Notes: a model not told the origin generated them from the sequence alone. A stretch of 64,000 nt of DNA from Oceanococcus sp041624435 (GCA_041624435.1 JBFJVB010000003.1:19240-83239), one strand, 5' to 3'; positions 34,446-44,370 are shown, counted from the stretch's first letter. Made by a program: numbers and translations.

Positions 34446-37400
34446 AAGGCCTCCACCGCCATCGCCTCGCGCAACTCACTGATCAGTTGCGCCTCCTGAT
34501 ACGGCTTGATCAGATAACGGTTGACCCCGATCGCCGCTGCGCGCTCGCGGTGCTTGTCGCCACTACGGGAGGTAATCATGATGATGGGCACCTGAGCCAG
34601 TTGCTCGTTGTGGCGAATGAAAGTCGCCACCTCGAAGCCATCCACCTTGGGCATTTCGATATCCAGCAATACGGCGTCGGGGGTTTCCGCCTGCAATTGG
34701 GCAATCCCGTCCATCCCATCCTTGGCGGTGACCACCCGGTAGCCGTTGCGGGTCAGGACGCGCTCCGCGACGCGCCGCATGGTAATGGAATCATCGATGA
34801 CCATAACCATCGGTTGATGCATCGGCGCACTGACCGGCTCATGGGTTCCGGCGACATCCTGCAATTTCTTCCGCAGACGATCCTGAACCAGAGCCACCAC
34901 GTCCAGAATCAGCACCACGCGCCCGTCCGCCTGAATCGTCGCGCCGGTCACGCCCACCACCGTGCTGACCTGGGGCCCGGCGGTTTTGGTCACCAGTTCG
35001 CGGCTGCCGAGCAATTGATCCACCACGACGGCCACCCGGCGATCGGAAATCCCCATGCCCTCGCCGGTGTGCACCAGGATAACCGGCAAATAGGCTCGCT
35101 CTGCGGGCGGTTTCGCATCCAGTCCGAGCAGCTGACCCAGATAGCGGACCCGGTATTCCTGGTCCCCGTATTTGAATCCCTGCTCGTCGTTCAGGTATTG
35201 ATCGATATCCTCGGCCGGCAATCGGGCGATCCCTTCGATCGTGGCCAGCGGCGCCGCGTACACTTCGTCGGCGACTTGCACCAGCAGCGCCTGAGAGATG
35301 GCCAGTGACAGGGGCATGCGAATCACGAAGCGTGCGCCCTGGCCGGTGGTCGAATCCAGATCCAGCGTCCCGCCGAGCTGTTTGACTTCGGAGGACACCA
35401 CATCCATGCCCACTCCGCGGCCGGCATCCTGAGTCAGAGAGTCGGCGGTGGAGAATCCGGGCTGGAAGATGAATTGAGCCAGTTCCGGTTCGCCCAGCTG
35501 GGCATCCTGGGTCATCAGGCCCCGTTCGATGGCCTTTTCGCGGATACGCTGGAAATCCAGCCCCCGACCATCATCGCGAATTTCTATGGCCAGCTTCGAG
35601 CCATCCCGGGACAGCTGAATATTGACCGTTCCCGCAGCAGGCTTGCCCGCCGCAACGCGCTGCTCAGGCGTTTCGATACCGTGAATCACGCAATTCCGGA
35701 TCACGTGCTCGATCACCGGCGTCATGCGCTCCAGCACATTGCGGTCCATTTCGGCTTCGATCCCGTCCAGGAGCAAGCTGGCCTGTTTTCCGTTGTCTCC
35801 GGCTGTCTGCCGAGCCACCCGCTGCAAACGCTGCACCTGGCGCGAAAACGGCACCATCAAGGTACTCATCAGGCCTTGCTGAACCGAGGTATTGACCCGG
35901 CCCTGCTGGAGCAGCAAGGTATCGGTTTCACTGACCACATTGGACATAGAGCCGTGCAGGCTGGACAGGTCAGTGACCGATTCGGACAGGGCGCGGGTCA
36001 GCTCCTGCATCCGCGAATAGCGATCCATTTCCAGGGGATCAAATTCCTCGCCATAGCGATCTGCGTCTTCCGCCCCCATTTGCCGACCGTGCTGCCGGGC
36101 CTGGACCTGCGCATCGGTTTCCGACTCGAGCATGCGCAACTGATCACGAATGCGCACGATCGTCTGCTCCACTTCGCGCAACTGAATGGAAAACGAGCTG
36201 ACCTGGCGCTCCAGACGCGAACGGTAGATGCTGATCTCACCCGCTTCATTCAGCATCGAGTCCAGTTGTTCAACGCTGACCCGTGCCGTTTCGCGCCGAA
36301 TCGCCGCCAGTCGTTCATCCTGGGGCGCTTCCCAATTCAGAGATTCGGCCCAGGGCCGTTGCGCAACGGCGCGCTGTGGCACCGGCGCCGCAATGATCTC
36401 CGGCACTTCGGCCACGCCGGGCGCCTCTTGGGGCGAAACCTCCTGCGGCTGGGGCGGTGGGGGCGATACCGGCAGTTCCGGCGCGGTGCCATGCTTGGCT
36501 GCGCTCAGGTGCCCATGGAACCGATCCGAGGCCAGCTGCAGATCCTGCAGCAGGGTCTCATTCACCGCCCCACCCTGCTGAACCAAGGCCTCCAGCCTGG
36601 ATTCCAGTGCATGCACTTCGTCTCCGAGAGCGGTCATCGCAGACATCCGCGCCCCACCCTTGAGGGTGTGCAGAATTCTGAGCATTTCCGCCCAGTCGAC
36701 CGTTTCACCCTGACGCGCGCGAAGCTCCACGCAGAGCGCGTCGAAGGCTTCCATCAGTTCCATGCCTTCGGGCAGGAAGATATCAACCAGTTCCGCCAGA
36801 TCCTGTTGCGACTGCGCGGCCGCTGCATCGATCTGCGGCGCCTCAACCGGTTCTGGAGCCAACGCCGCATCCGGCAATGTGACCTCAGCCGCACTCGCAA
36901 TCGCTTCCGTCTGCTCCGGTTCTCCGCGCAGGTCTTCCAGCAGCGCCGGAGCGCCCACCGGACGCTGCCCGGCTCGCATCCCGTCCAGCAACTGGTGCAG
37001 CCCATCGATCGCCTGATGCAGACGTCCCAGGGATCCGCTGCCCGGCTGCTCACCCCGTTCAAGTCCCGCGAAGATGGACTCCATTTCTTGCGCCACGGCG
37101 CCCAGACTGAGCTGTCCGGCTTTATCAGCCCCGGCCTTGAAGCTCTGCAAATCGCGTCGTAGCACCCGCAGCGGTTCGAGCGCCGACTGATCTTCTTCCC
37201 AGGCGGCAAAATGATGATCGACCGATTCAAGCTGTTCCTGCGCCTCGGCCTGGAACAGCTCTTGCGCTTCGGGATCCAGCGGCCAGATATCCTCGGCAGG
37301 CAGGTCTTCCCCGGTCTGCTCTGCCGTGACCGCGGATGGGTATCCGGTATCCAGCGCTACGGCCTCGGGCTCGGACTCCAGGTCTGCCGATGCAAGCTCC

Positions 37401-40318
37401 TCGGCCGGGGTCGGGGCGGACCCCGCTGCTGATTCACCCTGCAGGATGGCCAGCACCGCGCTGGGGTCGGCGTCACGCCCTTCGCGGAACTCATCCAGCA
37501 AGTTGAAAGTTGCCATGACCGTCTGGCTGAGCCGCGACAACAGGCCCTGGTCGATCGGGTCAATTTCGCCAGCCAGAACGGACTTCATCAGCTTGTCCAG
37601 CGCTTCGCCCACATGGCCCAGGCCCTGCGCGCCAGCCGTCCGGGCACTGCCTTTCAAGGTATGGAAAATGCGCTGCAATTTGGTTTGCGCGACGCTGGAA
37701 TCAGGTTGCGAACTCCAGTTCTGCAATTCCGATTCGGCGTCTTCGAGCAGGCCAACCGCCTCTTCGGAGAAGACTGCGGCCAATTCCAGATCGAGACCAC
37801 CGCGAACGCTGGGCAACTGCTGATACAGGCCCTCCAACTCGGCTGACAGCGCTGCATCAAGCGGCGGACTCTGGGCTTGACGAACGGCCTCAAGCTGCCC
37901 GCTGAAAGCCGTATGCAGGCGCTGCAGCAGCGCCCGGGATGCGGGCTGAGCGCTGGTCTGCAAACCCTGGGTCAGGCGTTCTCCCGCCTCGGCCAACTGA
38001 CTGATTGGCGCGAAACCAGCGGCGCCCGCGCCACCGCGCAAGGAATGGAACAGGCGCACCAGAGCCTGGTCCACCGGAACCTCGTCGCTGGCACCGGCTT
38101 GACTGACCAGGTTTTGCAGTTCAGCCAGATACGTCGTTGCATCTTCCAGGAAGAGTTGGACGACCTCTTCCTGGACACCGGCCTCGGCCTCGGATTCGAC
38201 GCCGAGAATCTTGCGAACCTTGTCTTGAATGGGCTCGACCAACTGCTGGGCAGACGCGCCATCGGCGAAACGCTGCACGACCTCCGGCAGCAACTCCACC
38301 GCTCCGGAAACCAGCTCGGTAATCTGCCGGTCGGGCGTCATTTCGCCGTCCTGGCAGCGGTTGAGCATATCTTCGATCGCCCAACCGAACTCGCCAATAT
38401 CCGCAGCCCCGACCATGCGCCCGCTACCCTTCAAGGTGTGGAACGCCCGGCGCACGGAGGACAGCAACTCGACATCGGAGGGATTCTGAATCCAGCGCGG
38501 CAGCAGTTCGCCCAGTTCAGCCATGACCTCGCGGGACTCTTCAATGAAGATCTCCCGGAATTCGGGATCGACGTCCGTTTTGGCCACGGATTCCGCGGCC
38601 GGAGCCGCTTCGACGCTCTCGCCAGGTCCTTCGTGTTGCTCTTCGGCCTGAATCGCTTCGCTCAGCGCCTCGAGGTAACGCTCCACATCGGCCAGCAGCT
38701 TGTCGGTATTGGGTTGCTGTTCCTGCACCGCCTCGACGTAATATTCGGCGGCGGCAATCACATCGGCGAGTCGGTCGGCAACTACCGGTCGCGTACGCAC
38801 CGACGCAATGCGTTCGGGGACCAGGATGTCGCCCACGCGCGCGAACACGGCAACCGCATCACTGGAACCCAGCAGGTCAAATACCGACCCGATATCAACC
38901 AGCAGCTGCCTGGCTGTACTGAGCGAGGAATCCTGCCCGCGCAAAATGTAGTGATCGAGTTCGGTCTTGATTCTGGCGACGTTGATCAGGGATTCCCGCA
39001 GTACCGCGCCAACCCCTTCCCTGAGGTCCTGATGGGCGGCCCGATCGACCAGAGGCGAGCGCGTGGGCATCAGCTCTGATTCCAGGCCCTGCTCGATGCG
39101 CAGCAATGTTTCAGCCACCTGCATCCACTGCTCGTCCGTCCCGCCGTCTTCAAGTCGTCCGATGAACTCTGCTTGCGCCCTAGCCAGCTGGCCCAGCACA
39201 TCCAGCCCGAGTATCGACAGGGTCGAACTCACGGACTGCAAACTGGTGCTCAGACCCTCTTGCGCATCGCTTTGCCCGCCCGAACGCAAAGCCACATCAA
39301 TGGTGTCCTTGATATCGTGCAGGGTGTTGCGAATCTCGCGGGTTACGGTCTGCAATGAATCGATGTTCGGCGCCGCCATCCGGCTGCTCAAGGCGCGCAG
39401 ATGCGACTCGGTGAGACCGGGTCCGGCCAGGTCAAACTCGGCGCGAACCGAATCGGCGTGTGCATTACCCGGCTCACTCACCAAGCCCAGATACAGACAT
39501 TGCGCACCCAGCGCCCCCGCAGCGCGCGCCACCGGCGCCTCGCCGTTGACTGCCAGGGCTTTGATGCATTGTCCGGTCTTCGCCAGCAGCTTTTGCACTT
39601 CCGGGGTGGCCAAGGCCGGGGCATCGAGCAAGGCCTGGGCTAACAGCACCACGCCGCGCCAGCACAGGTAAATTCGAGGGTCAACAGCGACACTGGCCAT
39701 CTGCATGGCCGCCTTGGTAAGCACCTGTAACGAGCGCTCGGTCTGTTGATTGCGCATCGCACCCAAGACGGCCTTCTGCACGACCTCCGCATGCCGCTGC
39801 GCCAGGACCTTGGTCATCCCCGGCTTGCGGTGCTCTCCGGCTGGGGGGCTCACTTCAACCCGGCGGGCATCCAGGAAACGGGCAAACAAGCCCGCCCGCG
39901 GATACACCGGAGCCCCTCTAGAAACCCTTAAATCATTGATACTTTGAGCAAAAACCAGGGGATGGTCGATTTCTCCATGAGCCAGCAAATCGATGTAGTC
40001 GGACAACTGTAACGTGGCCCCGACCAGAGCCGGAAAGCTGGCGTCAGATTCCTTGCGCCCGTCCCGTAAATTGGCTTGCAGGGTCTCCTGCATTTCCCGC
40101 GCCAGCAAGTGGACGCTGTAACATTGAATAACGCTGGCGATGCTGGCGATCTGCTGCACATCCACCAGACAGCGCTCCAGGGGGGCCTGGGTTTCACCGC
40201 CGTCTTCCAGATAGCTTTCAATCTGCACCCTGATCCGCTGCAGGCATTGCGCCAGTTCGCCCTTGACCCAGAACAAGCCGCGGCTGGTATCCGTTTGAGG
40301 TGGCATTTTGTTTGTCAT
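34442..40318 (-). CDS. chpA: hybrid chemosensory histidine kinase ChpA (PilL)
   Basis: This 1958-residue CheA-type kinase of the type IV pilus (Chp) system has an array of histidine-phosphotransfer domains. Phosphorylatable histidines sit at 627, 758, 886 and 1217 (each in an HTLKG- or HSLRGG-like motif). A fifth repeat has Gln1058 in that position. A dimerisation helix and HATPase domain follow (about 1400-1640; HVIRNCVIHG, DDGRGLD, GRGVGMDVV). Then comes a CheW-like domain (about 1645-1790) and a receiver domain at the C-terminus with Asp1886 in LLDIEMPK. The start at 40318 is ten bases after pilI. P. aeruginosa ChpA is about 2470 residues with eight Xpt domains, so this version is shorter. 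It controls pilus extension/retraction through PilG and PilH. Confidence 0.93.
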   Translation of the reverse strand: MTNKMPPQTDTSRGLFWVKGELAQCLQRIRVQIESYLEDGGETQAPLERCLVDVQQIASIASVIQCYSVHLLAREMQETLQANLRDGRKESDASFPALVGATLQLSDYIDLLAHGEIDHPLVFAQSINDLRVSRGAPVYPRAGLFARFLDARRVEVSPPAGEHRKPGMTKVLAQRHAEVVQKAVLGAMRNQQTERSLQVLTKAAMQMASVAVDPRIYLCWRGVVLLAQALLDAPALATPEVQKLLAKTGQCIKALAVNGEAPVARAAGALGAQCLYLGLVSEPGNAHADSVRAEFDLAGPGLTESHLRALSSRMAAPNIDSLQTVTREIRNTLHDIKDTIDVALRSGGQSDAQEGLSTSLQSVSSTLSILGLDVLGQLARAQAEFIGRLEDGGTDEQWMQVAETLLRIEQGLESELMPTRSPLVDRAAHQDLREGVGAVLRESLINVARIKTELDHYILRGQDSSLSTARQLLVDIGSVFDLLGSSDAVAVFARVGDILVPERIASVRTRPVVADRLADVIAAAEYYVEAVQEQQPNTDKLLADVERYLEALSEAIQAEEQHEGPGESVEAAPAAESVAKTDVDPEFREIFIEESREVMAELGELLPRWIQNPSDVELLSSVRRAFHTLKGSGRMVGAADIGEFGWAIEDMLNRCQDGEMTPDRQITELVSGAVELLPEVVQRFADGASAQQLVEPIQDKVRKILGVESEAEAGVQEEVVQLFLEDATTYLAELQNLVSQAGASDEVPVDQALVRLFHSLRGGAGAAGFAPISQLAEAGERLTQGLQTSAQPASRALLQRLHTAFSGQLEAVRQAQSPPLDAALSAELEGLYQQLPSVRGGLDLELAAVFSEEAVGLLEDAESELQNWSSQPDSSVAQTKLQRIFHTLKGSARTAGAQGLGHVGEALDKLMKSVLAGEIDPIDQGLLSRLSQTVMATFNLLDEFREGRDADPSAVLAILQGESAAGSAPTPAEELASADLESEPEAVALDTGYPSAVTAEQTGEDLPAEDIWPLDPEAQELFQAEAQEQLESVDHHFAAWEEDQSALEPLRVLRRDLQSFKAGADKAGQLSLGAVAQEMESIFAGLERGEQPGSGSLGRLHQAIDGLHQLLDGMRAGQRPVGAPALLEDLRGEPEQTEAIASAAEVTLPDAALAPEPVEAPQIDAAAAQSQQDLAELVDIFLPEGMELMEAFDALCVELRARQGETVDWAEMLRILHTLKGGARMSAMTALGDEVHALESRLEALVQQGGAVNETLLQDLQLASDRFHGHLSAAKHGTAPELPVSPPPPQPQEVSPQEAPGVAEVPEIIAAPVPQRAVAQRPWAESLNWEAPQDERLAAIRRETARVSVEQLDSMLNEAGEISIYRSRLERQVSSFSIQLREVEQTIVRIRDQLRMLESETDAQVQARQHGRQMGAEDADRYGEEFDPLEMDRYSRMQELTRALSESVTDLSSLHGSMSNVVSETDTLLLQQGRVNTSVQQGLMSTLMVPFSRQVQRLQRVARQTAGDNGKQASLLLDGIEAEMDRNVLERMTPVIEHVIRNCVIHGIETPEQRVAAGKPAAGTVNIQLSRDGSKLAIEIRDDGRGLDFQRIREKAIERGLMTQDAQLGEPELAQFIFQPGFSTADSLTQDAGRGVGMDVVSSEVKQLGGTLDLDSTTGQGARFVIRMPLSLAISQALLVQVADEVYAAPLATIEGIARLPAEDIDQYLNDEQGFKYGDQEYRVRYLGQLLGLDAKPPAERAYLPVILVHTGEGMGISDRRVAVVVDQLLGSRELVTKTAGPQVSTVVGVTGATIQADGRVVLILDVVALVQDRLRKKLQDVAGTHEPVSAPMHQPMVMVIDDSITMRRVAERVLTRNGYRVVTAKDGMDGIAQLQAETPDAVLLDIEMPKVDGFEVATFIRHNEQLAQVPIIMITSRSGDKHRERAAAIGVNRYLIKPYQEAQLISELREAMAVEAL

Positions 40319-40328
40319 CCCTGAATCC

Positions 40329-40898
40329 TCATGCACTGGCGTTCTGGAAAACATCAGCAAGAGCCAGTTTCATGAAACTGAAAACCTGGTAAGCCTGCTG
40401 CTCCCGAACAAAACTGCCGAGTAAATAGTCTCGCCAGCTGGGGGAGCATTGCGAAACCAGATCGTTGCGCTGCTCATGACTGGCAAACCTCCGGTAGCCG
40501 GAAACACTGTCGACCAGAAACCCGGCGGGTATTTCATCCGAGTTCAAGACCATGAAACGGCTGCTTCTGGTCGGCACCGAGGCCTGGCCGTCGATCAGCT
40601 GGCGCAGATCGATCAGCGGCAGCAAGCTGCCTCGAACATTCGCGATTCCGAGCAGCCAGGGCTTCGCGTTCGGAATCTTGGAATAGGCCGGAATGGTAAT
40701 GACCTCGCGGATTTCCCGTTGCGGCGCCAGGCAGCTCTGCCCCGCCAGGGTGAATGCGAGTCCCACCCAGGCATCGGCAATATCACTGGCGGTGCCTGCT
40801 TCGGCTATCCGCGCCTGCAGCCTCTGATCAAGCGCAACCAGCAAATGGTACGGCTGCTCCGACAGATTGCGTAAATCATTGATTTCAGCGCTCAACAT
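40329..40898 (-). CDS. pilI: CheW-like adaptor PilI
   Basis: This 189-residue protein has a CheW domain in the C-terminal two thirds. Landmarks are REIREVITIPAYSKIPNAKPWLLGIANVRG, LLPLIDLRQ and RFMVLNSDEIPAGFLVDSV. The N-terminal PYHLLVALDQRLQ is characteristic of PilI proteins. It couples the receptor PilJ to the ChpA kinase. It lies between pilG (five bases upstream) and chpA (ten bases downstream) in one minus-strand operon. Confidence 0.9.
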   Translation of the reverse strand: MLSAEINDLRNLSEQPYHLLVALDQRLQARIAEAGTASDIADAWVGLAFTLAGQSCLAPQREIREVITIPAYSKIPNAKPWLLGIANVRGSLLPLIDLRQLIDGQASVPTRSSRFMVLNSDEIPAGFLVDSVSGYRRFASHEQRNDLVSQCSPSWRDYLLGSFVREQQAYQVFSFMKLALADVFQNASA

Positions 40899-40903
40899 GG
40901 CAA

Positions 40904-41311
40904 CTATCCAGCGGCTACTTTCGGCTTGTGCGCCTGCACGGCCGCAATCAACTCATCGCGCGTAAACGGCTTGGTCAGGTACTGATCCGAGCCCACAATA
41001 CGCCCTCGCGCCCGGTCGAACAGACCGTCCTTGGAGGACAGCATGATCACCGGCGTTTTGGCAAATCGCGGATTACCCTTGATCAGTGCACAGGTCTGAT
41101 AGCCGTCAAGACGCGGCATCATGATGTCGATAAAAATCAAATCCGGCTTCAGTTCGGCGATTTTTGCCAGTGCTTCGAATCCATCGGTGGCCGCCGACAC
41201 CTCGCAACCTGCCCGCGAAAGCAAACTCTCCGCAGTCCGCCGGATGGTTTTGGAATCATCCACAACCATCACACGCACGCCTCCCAGCCCTTCTTCCTGA
41301 CTGTCCGTCAC
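40904..41311 (-). CDS. pilG: twitching-motility response regulator PilG
   Basis: This 135-residue stand-alone receiver domain has acidic residues in VMVVDDSKT, the phospho-acceptor Asp in FIDIMMPRLDGY, Ser/Thr in MLSSKDG and Lys in YLTKPF. Its length equals that of Pseudomonas PilG. The start is a GTG at 41311 with a strong GGAGAGGGGG site upstream; a longer frame to 41359 has no such support. As first gene of pilG-pilI-chpA-chpC it is divergent from gshB, the same neighbour as in Pseudomonas. PilG is the ChpA target that promotes pilus extension and, in Pseudomonas, cAMP production. Confidence 0.9.
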   Translation of the reverse strand: MTDSQEEGLGGVRVMVVDDSKTIRRTAESLLSRAGCEVSAATDGFEALAKIAELKPDLIFIDIMMPRLDGYQTCALIKGNPRFAKTPVIMLSSKDGLFDRARGRIVGSDQYLTKPFTRDELIAAVQAHKPKVAAG

Positions 41312-41527
41312 CGCAATTCCCCCTCTCCGCACGCAGCCTGCCCCTGAGGTGCGAGCCACATATATTCAATCCGAACAATTCCTTCTTTTAACACAGCCGC
41401 CCCTATTCTGTCGCCGTTGCCCGGATAATTATCGGCAGACCCTTCGCGCACCGACGAGCCGAGGTGTAGATGCGTAGAATACGTCTCTCCCTGTGATGAA
41501 TTACTACCGAAGGTCGCGCATATCAGC

Positions 41528-42478
41528 ATGTCTGCCAAGAAACTGGGCGTCGTGATGGACCCCATCTCTCGCATCAAACCGGCCAAAGACACCACGCTCG
41601 CGATGCTGCTGGAGGCTCAGTCGCGCGGTTATCAGCTGCACTATATGGTACTGGGCGATCTGTTCCTGGATCAGGGCCGCACTGGCGCGCACTTTCACCC
41701 CCTGAGCGTTCGTGACGACCCGAAGGATTGGTTCAGCCTTGCCGCGGCGCAAAGCTGCTGGCTGGATGAACTGGACCTGATCCTGATGCGCAAGGACCCT
41801 CCGGTGGACGCGGAATTCATCTACGCCACCCAATTGCTGGAGCTGGCCGAACGTCGCGGCACCCTGATCGTCAACCGTCCCGGCGCGCTGCGCGACTTCA
41901 ATGAAAAACTCGCTCTGGCCCGCTATGCCGAGTTCACCCCTGCAACGCGCGTGGACCGGAACATGCAGCGCTTGCGGGACTTCGTGATCGAGCATGGTGA
42001 CTCCATTATCAAACCGCTGGACGGCATGGGCGGGGCCTCGATATTTCGCCTGCGGGCCGACGACCCCAACCTGGGCGTCGTCCTGGAAACCCTGACCGCT
42101 CACGGCCAACGCTATGCGATGATCCAGGAGTATTTGCCCGCGATCAAGGATGGCGACAAACGCATTCTGGTGATTGATGGCAAACCCTGGCCCTATGCAC
42201 TGGCCCGCATTCCCTCGCAAGGGGAGTCGCGCGGCAATCTCGCCGCCGGCGGTCGCGGCGTCGGCCAGCCCCTGTCAATGCGTGATCGGGAGATTGCCGA
42301 AGCCATCGGCCCCGATCTGCGCGAGAACGGGCTGTTCTTTGTCGGCCTGGACGTGATCGGCGACTACCTCACCGAGGTCAACGTGACCAGCCCCACCTGC
42401 GTGCGGGAACTGGATCGGCAGTTCGGCACGAATATCAGCGCCAGCCTGTTCGAGGCCCTGGAATCCAGGCTGTCGTGA
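41528..42478 (+). CDS. gshB: glutathione synthetase
   Basis: This 316-residue ATP-grasp ligase joins gamma-glutamylcysteine and glycine. The start KLGVVMDPISRIKPAKDTT, the glycine-rich KPLDGMGGASIFRL and the C-terminal GLDVIGDYLTEVNVTSPT are all diagnostic. A 216-base gap to pilG holds the divergent promoters; TAGAAT near 41474 is a possible -10 for gshB. It overlaps apbE by four bases and so starts a compact plus-strand run. Confidence 0.97.
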   Translation: MSAKKLGVVMDPISRIKPAKDTTLAMLLEAQSRGYQLHYMVLGDLFLDQGRTGAHFHPLSVRDDPKDWFSLAAAQSCWLDELDLILMRKDPPVDAEFIYATQLLELAERRGTLIVNRPGALRDFNEKLALARYAEFTPATRVDRNMQRLRDFVIEHGDSIIKPLDGMGGASIFRLRADDPNLGVVLETLTAHGQRYAMIQEYLPAIKDGDKRILVIDGKPWPYALARIPSQGESRGNLAAGGRGVGQPLSMRDREIAEAIGPDLRENGLFFVGLDVIGDYLTEVNVTSPTCVRELDRQFGTNISASLFEALESRLS

Positions 42479-43485
42479 AACAGACGCTGATCGGCCTTGG
42501 CTTGTGCGCCCTGCTGGCCTGGGGAATCTGGCGCCAACCGCCCTCCTCTCCAGGCGTGCAACACCGCGAATTCTTCGCGATGGGCACCTTGATGCAAATC
42601 AGCTTTGCCGACCCGGTGCCGGCAGGACTGATGAATCGCATCCAGACGGAGTTGCGCGCTTTCGAGCAGCGCTGGTCCCCGCGGGGTGACGGCGAACTGG
42701 CGCAACTCAATCGACAATTGACTCAGCATGCGCAGGCGCCTCTGCCTCCGGTTCTACGTCCGGGCTTTGTGGCCTCCCAGCAGGCCTGCCGCTCGAGCGA
42801 CGGCCTGTTCGACCCCGGCATGGGCGCCCTGGTCAAGCTCTGGGGTTTTGACGATGAAAGTCACTTTCGCACCACGCCGCCGGAACCGGAGACCATCGCG
42901 CTGGCCCTGGCCCAGCGTGGCAAACTCTGCCGGGCAGAACTGGACGCCAAGCTGAGCGTGGATGTGCCCGGCGCTTATTTCGACTTCGGGGCCTCGGCCA
43001 AAGGCCGGGCAATTGACGCCATCGTGGCGCTATTGCGCAACAACGGCGTGCACAATGCCATCGTGAATGCGGGCGGTGATCTGAAAGCCATCGGCCAGCG
43101 CGCGGACCGTCTGTGGCGCATCGGCATCCGCCATCCGCGCCCGCAGGACGCTCAGGACATCCTCGCCAGCCTCAGCGTGAAAGACGGCGAAGCGGTTTTT
43201 TCTTCTGGCGATTACGAGCGCTTCTTCATCAGTGAAGGTACCCGTTACCATCACATCATCGACCCACGCGACGGCTATCCGGCCACGACCAGCCAGTCGG
43301 CGACCGTGGTGCACACCAGCGCAGAACTGGCCGATGCAGCGGCGACAGCGCTGTTTGTGGCCGGCCCGCAGAGGGCCGCGGAAATCATGGGACGGATGGG
43401 CATCACCCACTACCTGCTGGTGGATGCCCAGGGCGACACGCACACCAGTCCTGAGATGCGGGCACGACTTGACGGCCTGCCATGA
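42475..43485 (+). CDS. apbE: FAD:protein FMN transferase
   Basis: This 336-residue ApbE-family protein has an N-terminal membrane anchor or signal (LIGLGLCALLAWGIW) followed by the periplasmic catalytic domain. Motifs are FFAMGTLMQI, FDPGMGALVKLWGF, FDFGASAKGRAID, NAGGDLKAIG and the HHIIDPRDGYPA segment with the metal-site residues. ApbE attaches FMN to a threonine of Rnf/Nqr-type or other flavoproteins. The start is GTG overlapping the gshB stop (GTGA). The following NusG-II and Gx-transporter genes form the common trio linked to flavin or quinone redox modules, though no Rnf/Nqr genes are in the window. Confidence 0.93.
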   Translation: MKQTLIGLGLCALLAWGIWRQPPSSPGVQHREFFAMGTLMQISFADPVPAGLMNRIQTELRAFEQRWSPRGDGELAQLNRQLTQHAQAPLPPVLRPGFVASQQACRSSDGLFDPGMGALVKLWGFDDESHFRTTPPEPETIALALAQRGKLCRAELDAKLSVDVPGAYFDFGASAKGRAIDAIVALLRNNGVHNAIVNAGGDLKAIGQRADRLWRIGIRHPRPQDAQDILASLSVKDGEAVFSSGDYERFFISEGTRYHHIIDPRDGYPATTSQSATVVHTSAELADAAATALFVAGPQRAAEIMGRMGITHYLLVDAQGDTHTSPEMRARLDGLP

Positions 43486-43838
43486 CTCGCGCCGACGGCC
43501 TGCTGCTCCTGTTGCTCGGCGTTGGTATCGGCATGCTGTTTCGCATCTACTGGACCGCGAACCTACCCGCCCAGGAGGTCGCCATCAGCAGTCCGGCGGG
43601 CACCTCGCATTACCCGCTGCATACGCCACGGCGCATCCAGGTCAATGGCCCAATTGGCGTGACGACGCTGGAAATCGACAACGACGCGGTTCGTTTCGTG
43701 GCCTCCCCGTGCCGTCAGCAGATCTGCGTACGCTCCGGCTGGCACCGGCGCGGCGGCGCGGTCGCGGCCTGCGTTCCCAACCGGATCAGCGTACTACTCC
43801 ATGGCGAAGACCCTGACTATGACGGCTTCAGCTACTGA
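43482..43838 (+). CDS. NusG domain II-containing protein
   Basis: This 118-residue protein has one N-terminal transmembrane helix (DGLLLLLLGVGIGMLFRIYW) and a small beta-rich domain. Family landmarks are IQVNGPIGVTTLEIDND, SPCRQQICVRSGW and the closing CVPNRISVLL. It is the NusG_II-like family usually encoded between ApbE and a Gx transporter. The two conserved cysteines (in PCRQQIC) and a third downstream could bind metal or form a disulfide outside the membrane. The start overlaps the apbE stop by four bases. Its molecular role is not established. Confidence 0.85.
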   Translation: MTRADGLLLLLLGVGIGMLFRIYWTANLPAQEVAISSPAGTSHYPLHTPRRIQVNGPIGVTTLEIDNDAVRFVASPCRQQICVRSGWHRRGGAVAACVPNRISVLLHGEDPDYDGFSY

Positions 43839-44370
43839 TTCGCGCTGGGACGGCCTGGTCGCAGGCTACGCGGCCCTGGCCATCGTCATCCATATTCTCG
43901 AAGCCGGCCTGCCCTCGCCGATCCCCGGCATCAAACCCGGTCTGGCGAATGTGGTGAGCCTGATCGTCATGCTGCGCTACGGCTGGGCTCTGGCCGCCTG
44001 GGTGGTGATGTTACGTGTTCTGGTCAGTGCCTTGCTGCTGGGCACCTTCCTCACGCCCACCTTCCTGCTCAGCGCGGCCGGTGCTTGCGCCAGCCTGTTC
44101 GGCCTGGGGATGATCCAGTTACTGCACAAGGGCGCGGGCCGGAACCTGTTCAGCAGCTATGGCCTGGGCATGCTGTCTTCCTGCCTGCACATCGGCGGAC
44201 AGTTCTTTGTTGCCTACAGCCTGTTTGTGCCGCATCCGGGGCTTCTGAATCTGCTGCCGATCCTCGCCAGCGCGGCCTTGGTGTTTGGCCTGACCACCGG
44301 TTGGCTGGCGCAGAAAATCTGCCAAAGCATGGATGAACTGGAAACGCAGCAAGCCTCTGCGCGCCCCTGA
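43801..44370 (+). CDS. Gx transporter family membrane protein
   Basis: This 189-residue membrane protein has about five helices. The start YAALAIVIHILEAGLPSPIPGIKPGLANVVSLIVM is typical of the Gx-transporter family, often annotated as heptaprenyl diphosphate synthase component I. Despite that name, the partner genes (ApbE, NusG-II) suggest a transporter-type or redox-associated role rather than prenyl synthesis. It overlaps the NusG-II gene by 38 bases from the ATG at 43801, or 20 from an in-frame ATG at 43819. Confidence 0.85.
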   Translation: MAKTLTMTASATDSRWDGLVAGYAALAIVIHILEAGLPSPIPGIKPGLANVVSLIVMLRYGWALAAWVVMLRVLVSALLLGTFLTPTFLLSAAGACASLFGLGMIQLLHKGAGRNLFSSYGLGMLSSCLHIGGQFFVAYSLFVPHPGLLNLLPILASAALVFGLTTGWLAQKICQSMDELETQQASARP

